From Phytoseiulus persimilis (taxonomy: Eukaryota; Arthropoda; Arachnida; Mesostigmata; Phytoseiidae), in contig CM075104.1 of NCBI GenBank assembly GCA_037576195.1, positions 5,338,775 through 5,402,774 of the forward strand: a stretch of DNA of 64,000 bases, given 5' to 3'. Below the pieces are notes generated by a model. That model was given only the letters and a program-made list of their open reading frames with translations, was not told the DNA's origin and made no database searches. The translations under genes were made by a program, and so were the position numbers. This document shows, piece after piece, positions 22,773 through 36,100 of the stretch. Each line of letters starts with the position of its first letter. Within the stretch, counting starts at the first letter, position 1.

Positions 22773-25700
22773 CGACCTCCAGAGGTCCAATGGAAGGGAC
22801 CGGGCCGGCGGTAAATCAGCCGTACTGAATAATGATTAGCAGTCGACTATTAGTACGCAACACCTCCGTTCAAGGAGTCACACTTCGACTTATCGACATC
22901 ACCTCCTAAGCTTACCTTCCGAAATCAGAGTATCGGGCCAACATTCAACGAACGAATGAATCATTGACAATTAGACCACAGTGGCCGAGCAACTGAGCCT
23001 CTCGCATAACGAACGTTCCGCACAACGAACTTGCTTGGATTCTCTCCCCTGCATCCCTCTTCGAAACCGCCGCTCGGTCAATGAACCCTCCCAGCGGAAT
23101 AACTTTCCAGAGCATCTCATCCAAGACATGCGAGAGTGGACTCTCTTCATGGGCATGTCTTCCGACTGTTCAAAATCCCTCCAAGAAATCCGGAAGAAGG
23201 GTGGAGAATGTGAGCATACTGTGTCTTCCAAACGCTTTTAGGCGTTTGCATCGACGTCTTCGGGGAAGAAGCTAGGAACGAGCTACATTCAAAGATCGGC
23301 GGAAGCCATGTCGAAAGAGCTTTTAGAGGGAGATTCCGGAAAATAACTTCAAGCTGTGAGCAGCCCCGGGGACGGCAATCCATCATGTGGTCATGACAAC
23401 CGGGAGAGTCTTGAAGAGGTGATGTCTTCCGCAGAGATCGAAGCTGTCCTCACAAACCGGTCAGGGAGGGAGGACCTGTTGGCGAGGATTGAGAACCTGG
23501 CGCTAGAAGCCACCGAATCTGCTGACTTGTTTCGGGAAAACCTCGTGAAGCATCGCGGTCGCCGCATTTTCAAATTCCGCGAGGGAGCGGCAACCGGCGG
23601 CAAATATTGCACCCAATCGGCGACGGAGGAAATAAAACGAAGATCTGAAACCGAGGGGAGCTGCGAGATGTAGCTTGGGGATCCCAGTGAATTTTTGTGC
23701 TGAGCTCATCTCACAGCTGAACAGTTCACCCAAATCGGAATATGATTTGATAGAGTAAATCCTCCCTGGCTGCAAACAACGAAATATTTCTCCTTCCATG
23801 GGGTTCTAAGCTGTAGGTCGTTGAAATTGAGAGACGTTCCAGGCAGCCAACCGCTCCCCGGAACGAACCCTTGGTTTGCTAACCCACTGCATTGATGATG
23901 GTCAAGGTCCGTCCGATTCGATCGCTCCGTCCGTTGACGATACATGAGCTGATCGTTGAGATAGAAGTCAACCGCGGGTCGACATGCTCAGCTACTCGAC
24001 ATCGCTCGTGGCCTGGATCGATCAATAAACTTTTTTCACTATTTGCGATCATCCATTGATCGTGGTTGAACTCCAAGCTGGAGAACGGTAAAGTGGAAGG
24101 CGAAGCGGCGATTTCGGAGACTTCTCGCTGGTGAACGTACCGAATGCATGAGCATGATCAATGACGGGGAGGGTTACTTTTGGAAGAAGCAGTCTGCAAC
24201 GTCTCCAGAGGACAGGTGGTTGAGCTGTCCGTTCGTTGTCGCTTCCTCATTCCAAAGTTGTCGGGACGCGCCGCGCGGAATTCTGAGTGCATTTCAACGA
24301 GATTTCGATCGCTCGCAGACATCTGATCTTTTGGCCTCAAAGTTCAATGGACTCGGCCGTGTCGCTCCTTTACGGGATATCGGAGATCTCTCAAAACAGT
24401 CTCGGAACTCGGATGAAGAATATTGGAATTCTGCTGTCGAGATGCCTAGGATGGGTGATGTGAATACGATGCAACGTTCCGATCCGAACCCTCGATCCGC
24501 TCCGAGAGATCGGAACACAAAAATCTAAGGCGGCTGGAATATTTCCGCACGGCCGGAGCTCCGTTCGGACTCCCAAGGACTCGCTGGAGCGTCTGGAATC
24601 ACAAGCCCGCGCATCTCCATCACGTTGACCGCAGGGCTGGTCGGATAAACGAGCAGACGAACGCACCGAGTAACAAACGAAACAACGACGATCGAGTGAA
24701 CGCGTGGCCGAGCAAGCTGTATCCACACCTCCCCGACGACGGGGAGTCTTCAGATGGTGATTTTCGTTGCCGGGTTTCCTGCTGGGATGGAATCGATGAC
24801 TACATCAGCACCACCGCAACAACGGCAGCTTTACACCGAAACATCTCGTAGTTGCCTACTTTACGGGACGAGAATTTCAGCTGCGGCGGCTCGTGCTGTT
24901 TCAGATGACGGAGCTGATCTCGAATTCCGTGTGGTTTTTTCACTGATGTGAGGCATTCATGTCAATCTTCCAGGGAGCGAACAGCTCAGCCCGGCGAATA
25001 ACTTCACAAAGTATTCACAACACACACGTGAGGAGTACGCGACTTACGAAAAGAGAGGGCGCAAATAAAAAGAGACACGCTGGAAGTGATTGAGTGGATG
25101 GAGCTCGCGGGAGAAACGAGGCTCCGCGCATCCACGTTGCGAGAACAGAACGAGCCACGGCCCAAAAACAGCTCATTGAGCGAACTAACGAATGAACAAT
25201 GTGGCGGCGAGAGTAGCAACTATGGAAACCAGGGGGAGGGAGGTAGAAAACACTCCCGCGGGTGGGAAGCCAATGGGGGGCAACTGAAAGGCGGTCAGGT
25301 GAGAGCTCCAACGGTCGTTACCGGGAGTTCAATCAGCTCGGAACCAACAATGGGAGCGCGAGACCCAACATCGATTTTAGTTTGACGAGTTTGAACCGAG
25401 GTTGTCCACGAAGCCTGGAAAAGCGAGGACACCCCTAATTCCTCGACTTGCTCTTCAACTGCGTAACCACGACCCTAGATTGGGAGTGATGTCTCTCTTC
25501 CCGGCGCTGTCCGAAGCGAAGTCGGCGAATCGAGTCTCTGCTGTCGGTGGCGCCCACGATATAACGATGCTGTCGGCCCTCGCGAGCCCGCTGCCAGGGC
25601 TGCGGTACCGTCGTTGTTAACAACTCGGCCGAAGAAACATGATTGATTGCCCTAGATCTATGAATTATTCTGAACTGAACATCATCCTTCCACCGACCTA

Positions 25701-27425
25701 CCCACCTCGCTACCTGACTGCTGGCCTCGCTCGGACGATGGCCGCTCTCGCCGAGGAGTGAGCGGAATTTTACATGTGCGTCCTCGTACAAGCCACACAT
25801 ACAAGATGAGACAAAAAGAGAGACCTCCGGCGATCGCGCGGTCCGCCGCAGTCTGGCTGATGAAGGTTCACGATTCTAGTCTCGGCGAAGATTGTTATTC
25901 CGGGCGACGCGATCGGTGATTCGTTTGGACGATCTGCCCCAACCACTTATCTTCGGGTTTCCGGTCTCAGAGTACGCCTCCCTTCAGAGAGTCATGGCCT
26001 TCTGTGGTCGAAAATTTTGTGTGGAGTGAAAAGTCGGGAAGGGCTCCGATATGAGGTGTGCAGGTCGTGCGAGGGACGGATAGAATTCCGGACCGCCGAG
26101 GAGCGACGGTCCTGGATGATCCGAGAGTTCAGGAGGCCGAACGCGGGACGGGGAAGGTCACCGTCCAAGCCAACGAGCACGAACATCTTTTGCTCTCTCG
26201 TTCGTTTCCTCCGTCGGAGCTTCCTCCTCCTCGGCCGGTTGGTTGTCTTGATTCACAGATAGAACTCGTCGGACAAGAAGATCCGTCTGGCCAAGCCGTT
26301 GATCTCAGTTACTCGCCAGCCCAAATGGCCGGGCTCGGCATAACCCCAGGGGCTGTCAGAGCACATCAACTTTACCGATCGTGTTTTTTTCGTGCGTCTG
26401 GCTGACTGTTCTGTTGGCTGTGTGGTTGTCGTTCGCGCGGTAGGTCGGCGGACTCATCTGACAGAACCTCCTCAGGTTTCATTGATCGAACGAAGCTATT
26501 TGATTGCTCAGCATCACGACGTCATGCCGCCCGAACGTCTGTTCGCTTCTCCATCCGTTCCTCTCATTGATAACTCAAGCCGGCTGTCGGGTAGCACTCG
26601 TGAGGACGAGATGGGAGCTTAGGCTCGGATCCAGACTCTTCCACCTCATCGATGCAGCGGGATCCCAGAGATTCGCTCCTGAAGAATTATTGACGCGCTC
26701 AGACTCAAAAAGGTTTCGTCCGAAGGTAATAATCTGTCATTCGATCACGAGAGATCCTCCTCGCATCAAGCAACACGGAATCAAGCATCCCATAGCGAAG
26801 TAAACAGCGGGACCATTTTCCAGAGCGATCGATGGAGCAGATGCGGAACGAGAGGAGATCAGCTATTACAAACCATATTACCATATTGATCGTCTGGAAG
26901 CACGCGGTGGGAACATACTCGCTTTTCAATTTTCCGAGTTTCGATCGTTCCGTCGGCAGCAACAAAATCGAGAGCGATTTCGAACCTCAGGACCCGTGTA
27001 ACCATCTCCGTAGTGTGTTGCAAGGTTATTCATGAGGGCAGTCAATGAATCGCAGCGCCCAAACAGGATCGACTTATTCAATACGCTGTCACCGGATCGA
27101 AGTTGTCGTTCTCCGACTAGTTCACCTCGGTTCGACCTTTGCAGCGGACTGCGGCCTCATCTCAGCGATTAATATCTGAATGAGAGCTCCTATGGGGAGG
27201 TCGATGCTGAACTCACAGACAGACAGTCTGACTGACTGACACACGAAGGAAAGGAATGATTTTGGTGGTAATTGCGTGGGGAGCAGTTGTCAATTTACTC
27301 ATTAACGCGCGCTGCTAGTCCCGTCATTAGGTAAACTGCAACCCTTCAGGGCGGAACGGTACGCCAACAACAAGATATAGGAACGATAATCATCAGGGTC
27401 CGTATCAAGATCACTTACGTGACGT
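22773..27425. other. No confidently recognisable gene
   Basis: A small imperfect hairpin (GTACT ... AGTAC) lies at 22,822-22,856. A + strand frame from the ATG at 23,422 to 23,673 (83 codons) is rich in Glu, Ala and Arg, with helix-forming composition and a G at -3 of the start, but no family is recognised. A 126-codon frame at 24,148-24,528 is similarly anonymous. A (CAGA)/(TGAC) tetranucleotide patch lies at about 27,213-27,240. Confidence 0.3.
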
Positions 27426-27429
27426 GACT

Positions 27430-27449
27430 TGACATGCCCGGGCATGTCT
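27430..27449. promoter_or_regulatory. p53-family-like palindromic site
   Basis: TGACATGCCCGGGCATGTCT is two abutting decamers, TGACATGCCC and GGGCATGTCT. The p53/p63/p73 response element is two copies of RRRCWWGYYY. Nineteen of the 20 positions fit here, with no spacer; only the first T breaks the purine rule. The inner 18 bases (27431-27448) are a perfect palindrome. There is no gene or promoter I can recognise nearby, so the match may be fortuitous. Confidence 0.25.
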
Positions 27450-29316
27450 CGAAAGTCTGCTCTCGGTGACGCTCGAAACTATTTGTCTGAACCCAGCCCT
27501 CGGAAACGACGCGGTTCCAGGAGGCTCGTCTGGGTGTCCCCGGAGACAGCTATTCAGTCTCCAAGAAGATTCAAAACAATGAAAAGAGCGAAAACTCTGC
27601 GACGATCGGAGGCAATCAGTGTCAGCCGTGGGACCATCCGAACGATTAGAAAAGGGACGGAGTAATACTGGTTCTGCTTGTTGATGAGCAGAGCGTGTGG
27701 CTAGAGAAACAAACGGAGAGGATAGCGCAGGATGGGAGTCATGGGGCATTGAGCCGGAATCCATGGCAGATGTCTGTGCAGGCGAAAATCAAAGAAGGAT
27801 CGTAGTCGGTATGTACGCAGTAACTCAGAGCCGCCGCCGTCGTCTTCAGAAGTTGTGTATATTATGGCCGACGTCCCACCGCCGCCCAATGTGTGCCGCT
27901 GGTGCCACGGATGACTTACGTGGTGGCATCGTCATAAAATACGCTGTAAAATACACGTCGGCTGCAGCGTTGCCGCCAACTCGTCGTACCACCTTTCACT
28001 TTGTCATCATTTTCCGAGAAAGTTCAGCTGGGCCGCTCAATGTCTTGCTTGTCCCGTGTGTTCGTTCGAGGAGCGGCGGACAGGAACATACAATGGCGTC
28101 CCTGTCAAGCTTCGATTGAGCTCGATCAAGTTATTTTTTCCACCAGACTGAGGAACCCTGCGCCGGCAGCCAGCGCACGCGTTTCGAGTGAAGCCCCATT
28201 CTCTCTTTTGATGCCGTCTTTTGTGGCAAGCAGACACATTCAACGCGATCGCGTTTGTGTTTAACAACACTGCAATGTCATCACAGCCATCGGAATCGGA
28301 GTCAAAAGAGCCCTGTCAGCCGACGATTCTTGTTCTCTTCCCTGCCCCGTGGCTTGGAGATTCTTCCGGGTTCTCTGACTCGGTCCGAGTAACCTTCGTA
28401 TCCTCTCCTCATCATGAATTCAAATCGCACGGTCAAGAATAACTCAACTTGGCGTTCTTGGCAGCGACAACGGCAGCGAATTCGTCACAAGTACAAGTCA
28501 GCAACTGAACTTGGGTGTTGAGAATTGGGAACCATATTTCCTTCTCGGAGCTCGTGATATTCGTTGGCGAAGAGGAACCAATCGATACTGCGTAGACTGA
28601 CCATGATGTGGTCATGATCTGATGCTCATCTCGGATGCGCTTGCAGAGAAAAATGGAGAACATCTCGTCATGCGTATGTCCATGGTGTCATCTCGAATTC
28701 CGCCCGCGGCCGAACGCCGAATCCGTGTGAACTGGCTATTGATCGTTGACGGCTCGGCTTTGATTGTAACGGATAGCATTAGACTTTGTTTCGCGTCGGA
28801 GTTCCTCGTATTCTCTACACCCACAACACATCGCTCCTCTTTCTTCTTCTCCGTTTTCTCGACTCGTATTCTGGTCGGCGAAGATTTATGGAGCGAACAC
28901 TTCCACTCCTCTCAAGACACTAACAAACTGTCTACAGCGTCTTCGAGCCGAAATACCACGAGTTGAGAATTCCGAGCCTCAGACGAACACCCATGTATTT
29001 CTAGAACGAGTCGCTCGCTCTTCCAGCTGGGTAGCACTCGCGAAACCAACTCGAGCAATGCTCAAATCATCAGAGAATGATGTTGGCCCATTCAGAAGAG
29101 ATCCTTTCGGACGTATTCATCTCAGCTGCATCCGGCCTGGTTGAAAGCGAGAAGAAGGAGGATTTCAGAGTCGAGGGGTTCGATCATGGCACGGAAAGAC
29201 TCTCTCGGATACACTGTTCCGTTTCGACCCACAACGCTTGACACCGGCGAACTGTCACAATTAATCCGCCTGGAATGTTCCATTAAGGTCGGCGAATAAC
29301 TTGTGCGAACTTGTGG

Positions 29317-29334
29317 GGGCATGCATGCATGCCC
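29317..29334. repeat. Perfect 18 bp palindrome
   Basis: GGGCATGCATGCATGCCC is its own reverse complement, with alternating purine-pyrimidine character over its core (GCATGCATGCATGC), a pattern that favours Z-DNA or cruciform formation. No gene abuts it. Confidence 0.6.
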
Positions 29335-30196
29335 GCATTTCCTGTTCTCCGCAGCGTCACCTCCGTAGCATCCATCCGAACCTATCTTCTTCGTGCGGCG
29401 AGCAAGCTGGCTGTTTTAATGACCTGCTGCCAGGTTGGGGCTGAATCTAAAAAACACGCGTCTCGTCCCAGACTGGCGGCTTTAAGATGCATTGTCCTGA
29501 ACGGGCGGCGCACTCCCCTCGCCAACCCGTACCCCCGGCCGTTCTCTCCCTCTCCCCGAGCTCGAGGAGAAAGCCTTTCAGAAAGTTTGGAGTGCAGCCA
29601 CCTGCTCGCTCTCCCTAATGCACATTCCCTCCGTGAATTATATGGATGTAGAGAACAACATGAATGTGTTAATAAGTGCGTACGCACGCCTGCTTGCACT
29701 TAGGAACGAGCGTTCTTGTATTCGAAACTCATCCGTCTCAATGAAGCATCTCTGCATGATACTTGTTGAAGGCTGCTACGGGGCGACTCGACGGTAATCG
29801 GTGAGAAGGGAACGTGCTGATGGACATGGTGGTCGTGTGCAGCAGATCCTCTGAGACGGAATCGCACTATGCTTCCACAGTTCAAACCAAACAGTCCACC
29901 GTGGTTCAGCTGTGACATTCTCGCTGGTCGACAACGGCTGCGATCCAACAAGTGAAGCCGCGAAGTCGATGGTTTGGGGGTTTTAAAGACAAAGCTCGAG
30001 GCAAGCCGAAATTTTCACATGACTGCAGAATTCGAAATAAGATCGAGCAGCCTCGTTGGTCCTCCAGCAGAAACAGTTCTCCGTGCAGATTCTCGAGTAC
30101 TCTCCTCGCCCATCCACTGCACAGAGAATGAAGATTGGGATGAGACTCTCGTCCCCGCCATTAACCGACACATCCCGGGGTAAGCGATCCGAAAAC

Positions 30197-30300
30197 AAAA
30201 AAAAAGGAGACTGTCATTAAATTTAAATGTTTAATTCCGACCCGACACCGATAGAGGGACGCTCCCGCGAGCTCTAACCAATGAAGCACGGGGCAGATAT
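30197..30300 (-). ncRNA. tRNA-like Pol III unit (SINE head or tRNA pseudogene)
   Basis: Read on the minus strand from about 30,300 the sequence contains TGCTTCATTGGTTAGAGC (about 30,271-30,288), close to the tRNA A box and D arm (T-R-G-C-x-C-A-x-x-x-G-G-T-T-A-G-A-G-C). About 31 bases on comes GTCGGGTCGGAATT (30,233-30,246), a degenerate B box (compare G-G-T-T-C-G-A-x-x-C). A T9 run (A9 on the + strand, 30,197-30,205), the signal that stops RNA polymerase III, follows about 27 bases later. An acceptor stem cannot be formed, so this is not an intact tRNA. An AT-rich segment lies between the B box and the T run, as in a tRNA-derived SINE. The family is unknown and I see no second copy in the window. 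Confidence 0.4.
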
Positions 30301-32850
30301 CGGAGTGAGCCCAATGGAGTCCAGAGGGCCAGTTTAGCGTTAGTTCACGCGAACCGAGGTGGCTCTCAGAGGCGGGGTAGGGGGGAGGGGGAGCGGTCTG
30401 GTACAGTTTGAATCACCGCCATTAGGGTTCGCGACCCCTAGCTCTGTCAAAACCATGACAATTGATGACGACGTTGGTGCCCATGATTTCGGCGATTAGC
30501 TTGATGCCGGTGGTAACTGGGGACGAATGCGAGCGTCCCGTCATAATCATGAAACGCCTCCGTGGTTGAGGACGGAATCTTCCGCGATCGTCGAATGTCG
30601 GTAGTCGTCCAATAAGGAAGGCTCAGGTTTGCGGGTCGCCTTCCTGTCATGACAGAAGTCCGCTCCCTGCTCGGCGTGCGACTTCGCTTGCTACAATCTC
30701 TCTTTTCCCTCTGGGTCTTGTCTTTTCCGTCGTTACTTTTACGGGCGGCGACGACAGAGTTCGATTGTGTGGGCGAGCCGCGGAATTGAGAGCCGATTTG
30801 ATGACAGGTTCTGAGATCGTTGTCACCACAGCGCGCTTTCAACTCTTCCCGTTCTTCGGGAGAGCTCCCGCGAGTTTTCCCTCCAACTCCTGTCCCACAC
30901 ATGGAATCAATACTTCCGTTCTGCACGACTGAGGAAGTAGTGGTGGAGGAACAGGAGCCGGAAGACCTCGTTCCAGACTCAACCAACTTCGCCGGAGCTA
31001 ACCGTTTGCCTACGTACGACGCGACGGAGCCGTGCGGAGCGACCGAACAAAAAGGCGCTCTACTGAATCATTCGGAGGTGATCACGCGGATGATGCAGGT
31101 GAATCTCGGGCGGAGGCAGAACATTTGAAAGAAGAAACCGTCAGAAATCCGCTTGAACACAAGGCAAGCAAATTCATGGAAGGATTTGCCGCGCGCGCGT
31201 CCGAGCGTGGGCGAAAGGCGTCGCGTCGAGTTCTTTGAAGTCAGTCGACACTTCGGTCCGGGCGTTCCTAAATGACACTTCAACATCATCACCATCAGAA
31301 GAAAACGCTCGATAATGGAGAGACGTACGGATGCACTGATACATGAGAGCTCACAGACCAAAAGGCCGACAAACCAGTTCCTCCCTCCCAACGCACGAAT
31401 TTTCGAGCAGAACCAGTCCTGCCGGCCTAGTCTCAGGCTTTGACCGATCCGAAACTGGGGCGGATCAGGGCCCGTTCGGCAGAGACGGGACCGCAATCAG
31501 GATGATGGCAAGCCTGTCAAGAATGGAGAAACCACGCGCAACTTCATGAGCAGAGTCAATCAAACCTCAGTCCAAGAGTGCTTGCAGCCCGGCCAAGGGC
31601 ACGCCGCTGTGGTGTGTCTCCGATTTGGTTGTCTGGCGGACACTTCGTTCGTCTTCCCTCCGTCCGTCCACGAAACCACTATCGTTCGGAGCGAGCCTGG
31701 CTTCGTTGTCGGCTATGTACTCTCAGATCGTGCAGTCGCTTCTCCATCCTCATCGAGATCAACATCAGGGACCGCTGTCTGGTGACCGTCATGGATTCAG
31801 CAGACATGGGAACTTCATCTGATTGTCACAGATTTCAGTATGACCACCAGTAGTTCCCGGAGGCGTGGTCTCGATGATTAGTGGAGGCAATCGAAGCAAT
31901 CGAGGCTCTGAGGACTTTTCGAGGCGGAACTCAGCCTAAGTGGATTAGTCTCGATTCCGACCGCGTTCTCCGACCTTTTCCGCTCACGGGGCCGCATTAG
32001 GAAGGTCCACCACTAATGACTAGAAACGCAGCACTCGTTCTCGAGTGGACTTCGCTGGGCTCCTTCGATACTGACGTGGCCAGAAACATTCTGCAGACAG
32101 CCCCCTAAGTGACCTAAGGGCAGAGCGAATTCCTCTCCCCGCAGAAGCTGTTCGGCGCCACGAGAATGAGAGCGGGGCAAGCGGGGGTGGGGAGGAGCTT
32201 TTAAGGAGACGGGGAAGGACGCCACGCGCAGCGGAGAGGAGACGGGAGTGGAGAGACTTTAGGGAGAAGCTTCGAAACACAAAAAATATCAAGTCCTCTT
32301 TTGATTCTTGCCTCTCAGCGCCGGCGTCGGATATTCTCTCTCTGCTCCTGCAGGGCCATACAGGCGCAACGTAAACCTTTTGTTTTTAGGAGCCCGAACA
32401 CACTGTTGCCCATCCTGAAATTCAATTTTTCCACCAGCCCGGTCCGCTCCGAATGCCACGCTGAGTGTTTCCCTTCCACTTAGCGTCCTCGTTTTGCTAA
32501 CGGGCGAAACGCCACGGGATAAAAATAGCTTCTGGTCTCAAGCCGATGAGGCCGAACATCGGTAGAGCGAAGAATTATGGGAACGAAGTGGAGTGCGAAA
32601 AAGATTGCGACCGTTTTTCTGAAAGACTTCGGTCGCTTCTAGCGCCGGAAGCGTTCCACCCATGAATATCCGGCGCGAATATGAATGCTCCCGCATTTTG
32701 CAAGCCTGTACGCCACGGAAGCGAATCGATCGGACCGAGTCTCCCAGTGGACTCGCTGCTAGAGTCTCAGGGGGGCCGGAGACGGTTCTCAAACTTCTCA
32801 AAAATGTTGGAGGCCATACATTTTGCTCCTTTTCTGTTCTCCTTGGACAG
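30301..32850. other. No recognisable gene
   Basis: A 179-codon minus-strand frame at 30,447-30,986 and a 142-codon minus-strand frame at 31,068-31,496 have low-information composition (Ser/Arg/Thr, or scattered hydrophobics) and no motif. Nothing else is assignable. Confidence 0.3.
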
Positions 32851-33107
32851 TTCCAGTAGAGCTCCGTTACGTTCGAGAATGCGGCGTTCGCCTCCGCGCA
32901 GTGGAACGCTTCACTCGAACCTGTAAAGGAGCCATTCAAAGGGAGGAGTTTTTGCAGCTCCCCGCGGACTTGGAGCATCGTATCGCGCGCCGTGACGCCA
33001 ACTTGGCGCAACTAGTGCAGCGTGTTCATCTCCTGCCGAGCTGGAATGACGATGATTCGCTCCAGCGTCATGCCGCGTTTCTAGGAGCGAGTCACAGTCC
33101 AAAGTGA
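32851..33107 (+). other. Possible 3'-terminal coding exon
   Basis: A pyrimidine-rich stretch (32,819-32,846) leads to two candidate acceptors, ACAG ending 32850 and TTCCAG ending 32856. The downstream frame (codons at 32,855, 32,858 and so on) is open for about 83 codons to a TGA at 33105-33107. It contains a helix-rich segment with GAIQREEFLQLP followed by ADLEHRIARRDANL. The order A-x-x-x-F-x...-x-E-E-F-L-x-L-P-x-x-L-x-x-x-[IL]-x-[RS]-x-[DA]-L is reminiscent of the BACK domain found after BTB domains. The likeness is weak, there is no upstream exon with a BTB domain that I can see, and the minus strand is also open here (32,538-33,011). Treat it as a hypothesis. Confidence 0.18.
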
Positions 33108-36100
33108 GCAAGCAAATACACGTCGGGGCAAGAGAACGCAGGGTGCGTCGATCGGCTTCTTCACAACAGACACTCACAGAATCTCTCATTCAGTTTTTCG
33201 GTCAGGCTCGATCACGCTCGCCCGTTAGACCACGCGGCGAGAGAAAGAACGCCGTACACTCAAGCCGGAACCGAGATAATCGTCCTTGTCGGCGTCAACG
33301 TCAGCCGGACATTGGACCAACTCCTCTCCTTTATCAGATCGATGGCTTTCGAGCGATGGCTCTCGATGATCGCACCCGAAACGGGCCGTGTCCACGTTAC
33401 TGATCGATGAGCCGGAGGACTGGACCCGACATTAGAATTGTTTAGAGGACTCCACCGATATCGGACCATGTTTGAGTGAATATCAAGTCATTCGAATCAG
33501 TGGCGTGCAAGTATCAAACAACGATCGGGCAAAAACTTCTCGAGGTCGAGCGGCCGGGCCCTCAGAGGCCTCCTGGGAACTGCCGACCAAGGTGGTCGCC
33601 CCCCTCCCAACCCCTGGCCCCTCAAGGCCCACCCTTCCGGCTTACCGACCGTGGGGTCCCTCATGAGAGTGAGGGAATGGGAGAGAGAGAGAGGCTCTCT
33701 CCGCCGCGGAAACTTGACTCTCCCGTCTTCTGTCGAGCCGAATGCTTCAAGGAACTGGAATCACTCCGATACATGTATATTGGAGTCGTTCAAAGGAAAA
33801 CTCTCAAGAGGACTCGGTGTGACCTCAAAGCCAAGGGACGGGTCGCTCAAGAAATTATAAGGACTGCCGTCACCGCTTTGTTTTGGCCGAGCGGGCGACA
33901 AGCGACGCCGCACGCTAAGCCACTCGTCCGGAATCGAGTTCTTACTCGGGGCTGCTCGGAGAGTTCTTAGTCGAGGAGACGGGCCGAATTCAACGCTCCC
34001 GCGATAAAAATTACGTCATTGACTAGTCGGCCCCAGCTGTCAGGTCCTGTGCAGAACCGGCCTGATCCATCAATCTATCTATCAGCAGTTTGAGCTGGAA
34101 CCGGCTCGCTCTCCGGCGGCGCTCAGAATGACTGTGCGCCGGACCGGATGAATTCTCCCGCTCGCTCACGTGACTGACATACCTCCATGAAGATGGCTGG
34201 CGAGCCAACGAGCATCACGAAGACGGACCGACGAGAATAAGGAACGGGAGACCGCCTGGAAGAGACAGATCGAAAGAAAGTGGCAAAGTCACTCGCTGAC
34301 AATGCAGATCTTAGTTTAGAGACATTCCGAGCGACGGAATCGAAACGAGCGCTCTGACTCCCGCTTTCTCTCCCCGTCCCCCGCATCGCGCCAGCGACGG
34401 ATACGGCTGTCAACGGTTAGGTGACAAACAAAGCACGTGTCAACCTTCCCGGCTCGTATCATTGTTGCAGCATTGGCAACACTGGCGTCGTCGAGGTTCT
34501 TCTTTCGTGATTCACTGTGTTCTATATCTCTTCCCGAGAAGTCTCCCGCTTATCTTATATGTTTCCCTCTCGTTCCTCATCGGATCTGTCGCATTCTGCA
34601 CGTCTCGAGAAAAACACTTGTCGAGAGAGCCGTGCCAGTTCCGACGACGCGCCCTGGTCACGCGCTCCTAGGAAAACTGAACTAGATGGAGAGCTTCGTA
34701 CAATGCGCTTGTGACCCTATATATCCGAAAAATCCAACAACTAGTTCGTATGTTCGAACTCCGATCCGTACATTTCAAACGGCATCCAGCGTTCAGAACG
34801 GCTGATTCGACACGACCTGAACCGACTGCATCAACGCAAACGACTATATCTAGACGCCTTTGGCGAGAACGACGGCAGCGTCGGCGACTGGAACAAAGAT
34901 CGTCTCGCCGAAACAGGCCCGTTTCGTTGCGTTTCGTTCGCCTCGGCCGCTCCGATTGAGCCGAACGCTGCCAGATGTCGCCAAAATGATTCTTCATTTT
35001 TCGGAAACGCACAAATTAACGGAATCTCTGGAGCTGTGAACCCGGATTTTTCGAAGCAGCGAGAAAAATGAAACGCTCCAGCGTCCACTCGAGGTCCAAC
35101 TCGCTTGGGTAATCGACGGCGTTTCTAGACTCCCGAAATGCACAGATTCAGCGTAAGTTCGGAGCGGGCCTAAAAACCCAGCGGGTCTCATGAGGTGGTC
35201 CTTGACCGCCTAAAGAAGCCTGGTGGGGATCGATCAGCGGTGCTGGGACTAAACGGTTCAGCATCGCCCACCTTGAGCACCAATACATGGAAGTGTTTGG
35301 ACTCTCTCCACCCTGCAGTGAGAAGTGCTGCCCAAAGCAGTCGCAGTCAAGGAAAAATCATCAACAAGAGATGGACGTACGTCAGAAATGGATGAACGCA
35401 TCGGGTCGCCATCTTTCGTCTTCGTTGCGACGGCTGCCCTCATTCGGAGTGCGCAAAAGTGGGAGGAATGGAACCAGCATTCGCCTTAATGGACTCGGGA
35501 CCAGTCCTCCACTCAGCAAAAGATGCTACGCTACAACGAGGACGACCACCACTTTGATGAGGGTCTCTCATTCTCTCCGGCCGGCTCGGTTCAGCCAGCG
35601 AGCAGTGATAACAAAATCTACGGCATCAACAGTGCGAGAGCAGCTCCCAAGTTCGGCAGACTGTCAAAAGCACACCAATAATCACTTGACGGGGATAAAA
35701 AGGAGCGACGGAAGCGCAGAGTTTCCCGGGTCCGCGACCCTGTTGATTGTACGGCGGACTTGTCAATCACTGGACCAAAGTTCTCACATTTGGGGCTCGG
35801 AAGATTCCCGTCCTGAGGAATTACTCCGGTCGATAGTTGAGGAGATGCCTCATTGAACTCTGTTCCACGACGCTGTCCCTGACACCCGTTACCTCAAATC
35901 TCTCGACTCGTTCCGAGATTTCGTTCGTTTGTTCGGCATTCGCTCGACTGCGCTTCGACGCGAAACGTTGCAGATACCGAACGGCTCTTGCCATCACGGA
36001 CTCCGTCGAAAAACTCCAGAAGGGTTCCGGCTCAGCACAGCATTCGACGGTTTCATTCTAATTAAAATTCTCTCTCTGAAACCCGTGTTATGACACGAGG

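Noticed and set aside
22835-22915. Stretch resembling the complement of the 3' end of a bacterial-type large-subunit rRNA (CTATTAGTAC ... CGACTTATCGACATC)
   Set aside because: Similarity is limited to short words, spacing differs from known 23S ends, flanks show no rRNA, and part is explained by a local GTACT...AGTAC hairpin.
33490-33505. CAGTGGCGTGCAAG as another hAT-type end
   Set aside because: No inverted partner in the neighbourhood and no transposase remnant.
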